In this document: positions 13,692 through 17,282 of the stretch, in pieces
Layout: each line of letters starts with the position of its first letter
How positions within the stretch are numbered: position 1 is the stretch's first letter
Assembly (NCBI GenBank): GCA_002493945.1
Contig: DLAL01000007.1
Span: forward strand, 1-17,282
Origin: Porphyromonadaceae bacterium UBA7048
GTDB taxonomy: Bacteria > Bacteroidota > Bacteroidia > Bacteroidales > Muribaculaceae
Length of the DNA stretch: 17,282 nt
Reading direction: 5' to 3'
Made by a program: the position numbers and the translations under genes
Notes under the pieces: model-generated
What the model was told of the DNA's origin: nothing
What the model saw: only the letters and a program-made list of their open reading frames with translations
Databases searched by the model: none

Positions 13692-14234
13692 TTAGAATGT
13701 AACCCCAATCTTCAGGGATGCGCAGTGCACATCTTTTAAAGAAGGGCCGTCAGGGGCGTCGGAAGGCCGGTGCTGCATGAAGGTATAGCCGAGCACGAGA
13801 TGTGTGGTGAATTTGGGCCCGGTGGCCAGCAGAAATCCGACGCCGGTGCCTGCGAACGCTCCTGTGCGATGGTGATTGTTTTCCAGATAGTTGAGCGACA
13901 CTCCGCCTTTGGCCTCCCAGAAGATACGCGTCCAGTCATCACGGAAATTCGTGCGAATCATGGCGAACACCGGATATGAGCGGCATGAATTGGATGTCAT
14001 TATCTGAGCCTGAGCACCAATGCCGGCGAATTTGAACCACTTGTATGACAAGCCGAAAGACATATTGAAGTCGACTGAGCTCATTTCCTGATTGCTCATG
14101 TCGATTGACGCTCCGGCATCGGCTCCCCACGCGAAGCGGAGCGATAGCGGAGGCAGCTGGTCGGCCTTCATGCTCTGCCCGTGAGCCGTCACGCACAGCA
14201 GCGCGGCGGCTATCATCAGCAACAGTCGTCTCAT
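13692..14234 (-). CDS. Outer membrane beta-barrel protein, hypothetical
   Basis: A 180-residue exported protein. MRRLLLMIAAALLCVTAHGQ is a signal peptide with probable cleavage after AHG or GQ. The mature part alternates hydrophobic and polar residues in strand-sized blocks (LSLRFAWGADAGASI, FNMSFGLSYKWFKFAGIGAQ, THLVLGYTFMQH) and ends ASLKIGVTF, the terminal Phe expected of a barrel recognised by the Bam machinery. It has roughly eight strands by eye. The function is unknown. Its ATG overlaps the prmA stop (ATGA), which implies translational coupling although no functional relation to PrmA is evident. Confidence 0.72.
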   Translation of the reverse strand: MRRLLLMIAAALLCVTAHGQSMKADQLPPLSLRFAWGADAGASIDMSNQEMSSVDFNMSFGLSYKWFKFAGIGAQAQIMTSNSCRSYPVFAMIRTNFRDDWTRIFWEAKGGVSLNYLENNHHRTGAFAGTGVGFLLATGPKFTTHLVLGYTFMQHRPSDAPDGPSLKDVHCASLKIGVTF

Positions 14235-15097
14235 AGTTCCTTGATGAAAGTCATTGATGACCAGCGGTCAAGCTCGTCTACGGATTTGAGAGTCAGTCCG
14301 GCGGCGCGGGCAGCATCCTCGACAACCGGCCTGTCTTCGACGTAAAATCCGCTGACCGTGAGGCGTGCTCCCGGAGCCATCGCTGCAGCGTAGCGCGCTA
14401 TGTCGGCCGTGATGATATTGCGGTTGATATTGGCGAGGAACACAGTCGCCCGGTCATCACGGCCCGTGAGTGTCGAGGCGTCGCCCTGCACGACTTCGAG
14501 ACAACTGTTCCCGGGGAGATTGAGCGCCACGTTGTCGCGCGCGTTTTCGGCTGCAAACGGATCTATTTCGACGGCGAATACTTCTTTGGCGCCGAGCATC
14601 ACCGACAGTATGGCGAGTATGCCCGTGCCCGTACCCATATCCACGACGGAAGCACCGGCGATGTCGTCTCCGTCGAGCAGCGACTGCATCATCAGTGTGG
14701 TGGTGGCATGGTGGCCCGTTCCGAAAGCCATGCGCGGATCAATCACTATATCATACCTGGCTTCGGGAACATCTGTGTGGAAACTGCTGTGCACGGCCAC
14801 GCGGCCTGATATGACGATGGGTTTGAAGTAATTCTTCTCCCACTCGCTGTTCCAGTCGCGGCCTGGCACGAATTCGGCCGTGAATTTGATGTCTGCCTTA
14901 ATCGGCAGTCCGGCTGCGGCAGTGCGCACAGCTTCCTCCGAATAGTCCCCAGACGGGACATAGGCAGAGAGGGCACTTCCGTCGTCGGCGGGTTCGAAAG
15001 ATTCGTATCCGACATCGGCAAGTGCGTCGGCGAGCAGGTCGCACACATCAGGGTCGGCAGGCGACACCTTGAAATCCACTTTATAGTAATCGTTCAT
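14231..15097 (-). CDS. prmA: Ribosomal protein L11 methyltransferase
   Basis: PrmA uses S-adenosylmethionine to methylate lysines and the N-terminus of ribosomal protein L11. The 288-residue protein has the N-terminal substrate-recognition domain (about 1-75), the linker block DWNSEWEKNYFKP (81-93), and a class I methyltransferase domain. The latter has IDPRMAFGTGHHATT (119-133), the SAM loop VVDMGTGTGIL (151-161), an acidic pair in AVEIDP (175-180) and LANINRNI (221-228), all characteristic of PrmA rather than generic methyltransferases. It is the first gene of a three-gene leftward run and has a -7-like element 23 bases upstream of the ATG. Confidence 0.95.
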   Translation of the reverse strand: MNDYYKVDFKVSPADPDVCDLLADALADVGYESFEPADDGSALSAYVPSGDYSEEAVRTAAAGLPIKADIKFTAEFVPGRDWNSEWEKNYFKPIVISGRVAVHSSFHTDVPEARYDIVIDPRMAFGTGHHATTTLMMQSLLDGDDIAGASVVDMGTGTGILAILSVMLGAKEVFAVEIDPFAAENARDNVALNLPGNSCLEVVQGDASTLTGRDDRATVFLANINRNIITADIARYAAAMAPGARLTVSGFYVEDRPVVEDAARAAGLTLKSVDELDRWSSMTFIKEL

Positions 15098-15119
15098 CGC
15101 TCAAAGTTTGTTAACGCTG

Positions 15120-15127
15120 CAAAGTTA
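15120..15127 (-). promoter_or_regulatory. Candidate prmA promoter (-7 element)
   Basis: TAACTTTG on the minus strand matches TAnnTTTG and sits 23 bases before the prmA ATG, giving a very short leader. No TTG is seen at the usual -33 position. The box overlaps the second of two GTTAACG repeats (15110-15116 and 15124-15130). Confidence 0.5.
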
Positions 15128-15206
15128 ACGAAATTTTTAAATATGCGGCGAGAATATGTGCGACAAGTTTACCGGCACCCTGTATTTCGGGCGTCGGCGC
15201 TGTCGT

Positions 15207-15225
15207 GCCGAAATATTTTTTCGGC
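15207..15225. repeat. Perfect dyad upstream of the polysaccharide promoter
   Basis: GCCGAAA (15207-15213) and TTTCGGC (15219-15225) are exact reverse complements around a 5-base AT spacer. It ends 29 bases before the rightward -7 box, a position suited to a regulator site. Confidence 0.45.
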
Positions 15226-15254
15226 CTTCATATGACTAATTCAAAAAATATGCG

Positions 15255-15262
15255 TAACTTTG
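15255..15262 (+). promoter_or_regulatory. Candidate promoter of the polysaccharide locus (-7 element)
   Basis: TAACTTTG matches TAnnTTTG and is followed by GCCCCCGC. Transcription would start near 15269, giving a leader of about 160 bases before the antiterminator gene. No TTG lies at the proper distance upstream, so the promoter may depend on an activator. I saw no flanking inverted repeats of the kind that make Bacteroides capsule promoters invertible. Confidence 0.5.
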
Positions 15263-15275
15263 CCCCCGCAAAAGT

Positions 15276-15292
15276 ATCTCTTCATAAGAGAT
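15276..15292 (+). promoter_or_regulatory. Early leader hairpin, possible attenuator or loading site
   Basis: ATCTCTT (15276-15282) and AAGAGAT (15286-15292) form a 7-bp stem with a CAT loop, followed by TTATTTG. It lies just after the predicted transcription start. It could be a pause or weak terminator, or a hairpin recognised by the NusG-like protein, as ops is by RfaH. Inference only. Confidence 0.4.
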
Positions 15293-15306
15293 TTATTTGT
15301 GCAGTG

Positions 15307-15420
15307 ATGGCTTTTAACCTCTATTATAAGGCTTTCAGTTCTTCCATATTCATCCAAGAACTTCTGCTTCGCTTAAAGCAGGGGGAAGAGAAGAGTTGTC
15401 GGCAGTTTACGGTCCGGTAA
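15307..15420 (+). CDS. Possible 37-residue leader peptide
   Basis: An open frame inside the leader begins MAFNLYYKAFSSS and ends CRQFTVR, with TAA at 15418-15420, twelve bases before the ATG of the fusion regulator. The stop lies inside the hairpin at 15399-15433, so ribosomes finishing this peptide would open the stem next to the downstream start. I do not recognise the sequence and it could be chance; a longer frame starting at GTG 15205 begins before the predicted transcription start. Confidence 0.25.
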   Translation: MAFNLYYKAFSSSIFIQELLLRLKQGEEKSCRQFTVR

Positions 15421-15433
15421 AACTGCGTGCCGA
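15399..15433 (+). promoter_or_regulatory. Hairpin touching the start of the fusion regulator
   Basis: TCGG-CAGTTTAC (15399-15410) pairs with GTAAaACTG (15417-15425) and CCGA (15430-15433), with one bulged A, a 4-base bulge and a 6-base loop. It covers the GTG at 15427 and the first base of the ATG at 15433, so it could mask initiation there. Confidence 0.4.
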
Positions 15434-16845
15434 TGCAATCGGCTGGTATCATGCAACATACGAATAGGGAAATCTTCGAATTTTTCCAATCGAGACTTTC
15501 GGCTCTGAGTGCTGAGACGGCATTGAAATACCGTCGGACGCTTTCAGAGCTGGATTGCTATATGTCAGGACATCGGTTGCGGATGGCAGAGGTGTCGCCG
15601 CAGACGGTCGCAGACTGGGCGGTGTCATTGCTGATGGCCGGCAATGCTGTCAACACGGTCGTGCGCCATCTCAATACTCTCAGCAGTATGGTGAAGTCGG
15701 CTGCCGCAAAAGGCCTTATGGAGCCGTGTGCAGCTCCGCGCGAACTTGCGCGAATCCTTGCCGAGCCGTCATTCTCATTGCCGCTTCTGATGGACGGTGA
15801 TGTTTACAACCACATTCTGACCACACTCCGGCGCGAGGCGAACAGCTCCGGCGTAAACGGCGTGTGCAGTGACATGCTGCTTTTCTCGTTGCTTAACGGT
15901 GCTATGCCGATGTCGGATGTCGTCAATATAAAGGCTGCAGATATCGCATCATATACGGGTTTCTCGAGGACTTTGCTCGAACGGAACAGTGACAGCCGAC
16001 GCCGGTTCGTGTTCGACCTTAAGCAGTCGTACAGAACTGACAGACAGATACAGACCTTTATAGCAGACGGGATGAAGAGCCTGCTCGGACACGCAGTTCT
16101 GCCCGATGACTTCGCCAAGTCCATGTGGGCGGCTATCGCCGTCCGCAATGGTGCGTCTGCCTCCGAAGCTCTGGGCTGTGTCAGCGCGTCCGCACCATAT
16201 GCTCTGCCGCAGTTCTGCACTCCGGCGTCTGACTCATTGCAGCATAAGCCGCAGTGGATGATGGCCGTAGAGGCTGTCCTGTCATATGAAAAACCGAAGT
16301 GGTACGTCATGCGTCTGCGTCCGGGCGTGAGCTTCGACACACTGAAAAAGGAGATTTCCGACACAGTGCGCCCCCTTCCCGAACTGTTCTATCCATGCGA
16401 GACCATCAAGCGTCAGATCGGTAAAAAGACCGTCATGGAGGAGCATCCCTTCATATCCGGCACCGTGTTCTTCAGGACCCATCCTGAAGCGGTGCTCCCG
16501 ATGTTCCGCATCATTGGTGACAAAGCGTGGTGCTACAGATTGTCGAACAGTTCGGACTCACCCTATGCCACTATCCCTCCGCGGGAAATGAAGCGCTTTC
16601 AGTGTGCTATCGGAGTATTCACTTCCGATACCGAGATTCGTCCGCTCGGCACCTTGTCGCCCAAGCCCGGCGAGTCGGTCATCGTCATCCGGGCCGGCTA
16701 CGAAAACCGTGAGGGCACCGTCGAGGACGTTGTGAACACCGACAGCGGTACGGCTATATTCCGGGTGAAACTCACTACTGAGTACGGCTACGAGTGGCGC
16801 ATGACCGTCGACGGACGGCAGCTCCAGCGCATCGTGGGGGCGTGA
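15433..16845 (+). CDS. Tyrosine recombinase-like domain fused to a UpxY/NusG-type antiterminator
   Basis: A 470-residue protein in one open frame. Residues about 13-110 form a SAM-like core-binding domain (FEFFQSRLSALSAETALKYR, then AVNTVVRHLNTLSSMVKSAA). Residues about 120-263 follow a Bacteroides-type integrase catalytic domain (DMLLFSLLNGAMPMSDVVNI; DDFAKSMWAAIAVRNG), but the expected Arg, His/Arg and Tyr positions seem changed. From about 287 a NusG NGN domain begins (KPKWYVMRLRPG, HPFISGTVFFRTHP, IPPREMKRFQ), followed by a KOW segment (KPGESVIVIRAGYENREGTVEDV). UpxY proteins are normally near 170-180 residues and let RNA polymerase read through long capsule operons. Here the gene heads a polysaccharide locus, 59 bases before the dehydratase gene. 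GTG 15427 and ATG 15451 are alternative starts. The antiterminator role is well supported by domain and context; the role of the recombinase part is inferred. Confidence 0.82.
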   Translation: MQSAGIMQHTNREIFEFFQSRLSALSAETALKYRRTLSELDCYMSGHRLRMAEVSPQTVADWAVSLLMAGNAVNTVVRHLNTLSSMVKSAAAKGLMEPCAAPRELARILAEPSFSLPLLMDGDVYNHILTTLRREANSSGVNGVCSDMLLFSLLNGAMPMSDVVNIKAADIASYTGFSRTLLERNSDSRRRFVFDLKQSYRTDRQIQTFIADGMKSLLGHAVLPDDFAKSMWAAIAVRNGASASEALGCVSASAPYALPQFCTPASDSLQHKPQWMMAVEAVLSYEKPKWYVMRLRPGVSFDTLKKEISDTVRPLPELFYPCETIKRQIGKKTVMEEHPFISGTVFFRTHPEAVLPMFRIIGDKAWCYRLSNSSDSPYATIPPREMKRFQCAIGVFTSDTEIRPLGTLSPKPGESVIVIRAGYENREGTVEDVVNTDSGTAIFRVKLTTEYGYEWRMTVDGRQLQRIVGA

Positions 16846-16857
16846 AGAAGGGGGAAT

Positions 16858-16872
16858 CATCGCTTTGCGATG
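16858..16872 (+). promoter_or_regulatory. Short hairpin between the regulator and the dehydratase gene
   Basis: CATCGC (16858-16863) and GCGATG (16867-16872) form a perfect 6-bp stem with a TTT loop in the 59-base gap. No T-run follows, so it is unlikely to terminate transcription fully. It may be a pause or antiterminator loading element. Confidence 0.35.
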
Positions 16873-16904
16873 CCTATTTCGTCTAACCAGTAATATATAA
16901 TTAT

Positions 16905-17282
16905 ATGTCAATCTTCAAAGACAAAACCCTCCTGATAACAGGAGGCACCGGCTCGTTCGGCAATGCCGTTCTGCGCCGCTTTCTCGATACAGATATCAAG
17001 GAAATCCGCATTTTCTCGCGCGATGAGAAGAAGCAGGACGATATGCGCCACGAGTATCAGGTGCGCTATCCCGAAGTGGCACATAAAATCAAGTTCTTCA
17101 TCGGTGATGTGCGTTCACTCGAAAGTTGCCGCAGCGTGATGCCCGGTGTCGACTATATTTTCCACGCTGCTGCCCTCAAGCAGGTACCCTCGTGCGAGTT
17201 CTTCCCTCTTGAAGCTGTCAAGACTAACGTTATAGGCACTGATAATGTTTTGACCGCCGCTATTGAAGCAAAAGTCAAGGCG
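16905..17282 (+). CDS. UDP-N-acetylglucosamine 4,6-dehydratase (FnlA/CapE/WbjB-like), 5' part
   Basis: The first 126 codons of an extended-SDR nucleotide-sugar enzyme; the frame is open at the right edge. Motifs are the NAD-binding TGGTGSFG (12-19), IFSRDEKKQDDMRHEYQ (36-52), FFIGDVR (64-70) and the strongly conserved HAAALKQVPSCEFFPLEAVKTN (from 87), with the QVPSCE wording I associate with the FnlA/CapE/WbjB branch. That branch makes the 4-keto-6-deoxy intermediate on the way to UDP-N-acetyl-L-fucosamine or related sugars. PseB/FlaA1-type enzymes are an alternative. The catalytic Tyr and Lys lie beyond the window. As the first structural gene after the antiterminator, it marks the start of a surface polysaccharide operon. 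Confidence 0.88.
   Translation, partial: MSIFKDKTLLITGGTGSFGNAVLRRFLDTDIKEIRIFSRDEKKQDDMRHEYQVRYPEVAHKIKFFIGDVRSLESCRSVMPGVDYIFHAAALKQVPSCEFFPLEAVKTNVIGTDNVLTAAIEAKVKA

Larger units (their letters stand above)
15098..15432. promoter_or_regulatory. Divergent regulatory region and leader of the polysaccharide locus
   Basis: This 335-base stretch has no convincing long gene. From left to right it holds the prmA promoter, a perfect 7-bp dyad at 15207-15225, a rightward -7 element at 15255-15262, and a leader of roughly 160 bases with three hairpins (15276-15292, 15364-15381, 15399-15433). It also holds a 37-codon open frame at 15307-15420. Leaders with structure ahead of a UpxY-type gene are expected, because these antiterminators act in the 5' leader of their own operon. 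Confidence 0.55.

Noticed and set aside
15205..15420. 71-codon plus-strand frame starting with GTG at 15205
   Set aside because: It begins upstream of the predicted promoter and runs through it; only the inner 37 codons from 15307 could be translated from the expected transcript.
15098..15432. Invertible promoter segment of the Bacteroides capsule type
   Set aside because: I looked for matching inverted repeats flanking the promoter and found only short local hairpins, none enclosing the promoter.
1..17282. CRISPR arrays, tRNA or rRNA genes
   Set aside because: No regularly spaced repeats and no recognisable tRNA or rRNA sequence were seen on either strand.

Overview
The window reads as the chromosome of a Bacteroidales bacterium, most likely a GC-rich gut lineage such as Muribaculaceae; the family is an inference. 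Evidence: several promoters of the Bacteroidota type (TTG, about 19-21 bases, TAnnTTTG), a DUF4372-type IS4 transposase, a UpxY-like antiterminator at the head of a polysaccharide locus, a SUI1/YciH gene, and little use of Shine-Dalgarno sites. Most genes lie on the minus strand.

Layout. (1) 1 to about 302: the AT-rich 5' end of an IS4-family element, cut by the window edge. (2) 320-3802, minus: beta-barrel protein, glucosamine-6-phosphate deaminase (nagB), HAD phosphatase and secreted metallophosphoesterase. (3) 3803-3940: divergent promoter region with an exact 16-bp inverted repeat. (4) 3941-5058, plus: a DUF59/MIP18-type Fe-S assembly protein overlapping lpxH (lipid A synthesis). (5) 5041-12543, minus: an eight-gene unit with a good promoter at one end and an intrinsic terminator at the other. 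In transcription order it holds single-domain arabinose-5-phosphate isomerase, degenerate PfkB kinase, ribH, small membrane protein, lipoprotein (TTG start), SUI1 factor, mfd and an SDR. (6) 12544-15097, minus: prmA, a beta-barrel protein and an unannotated ATP-grasp-like protein (GTG start), tightly packed. (7) 15098-15432: divergent regulatory region with several hairpins and a possible leader peptide. (8) 15433-17282, plus: start of a surface polysaccharide locus, with a regulator followed by a UDP-GlcNAc 4,6-dehydratase (FnlA/CapE/WbjB type) that runs off the edge.

The outstanding item is the regulator at 15433-16845. It is one uninterrupted reading frame joining a Bacteroides-type tyrosine recombinase fold to a C-terminal NusG/UpxY (NGN plus KOW) domain. 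The recombinase part keeps the core-binding domain and catalytic-domain scaffold, but the expected catalytic positions appear replaced. I infer a domesticated, catalytically dead integrase used as a DNA-binding or docking module for a dedicated antiterminator of the polysaccharide operon. Two envelope genes elsewhere (lpxH and the arabinose-5-phosphate isomerase) serve lipid A and Kdo supply; the remainder is mostly housekeeping.
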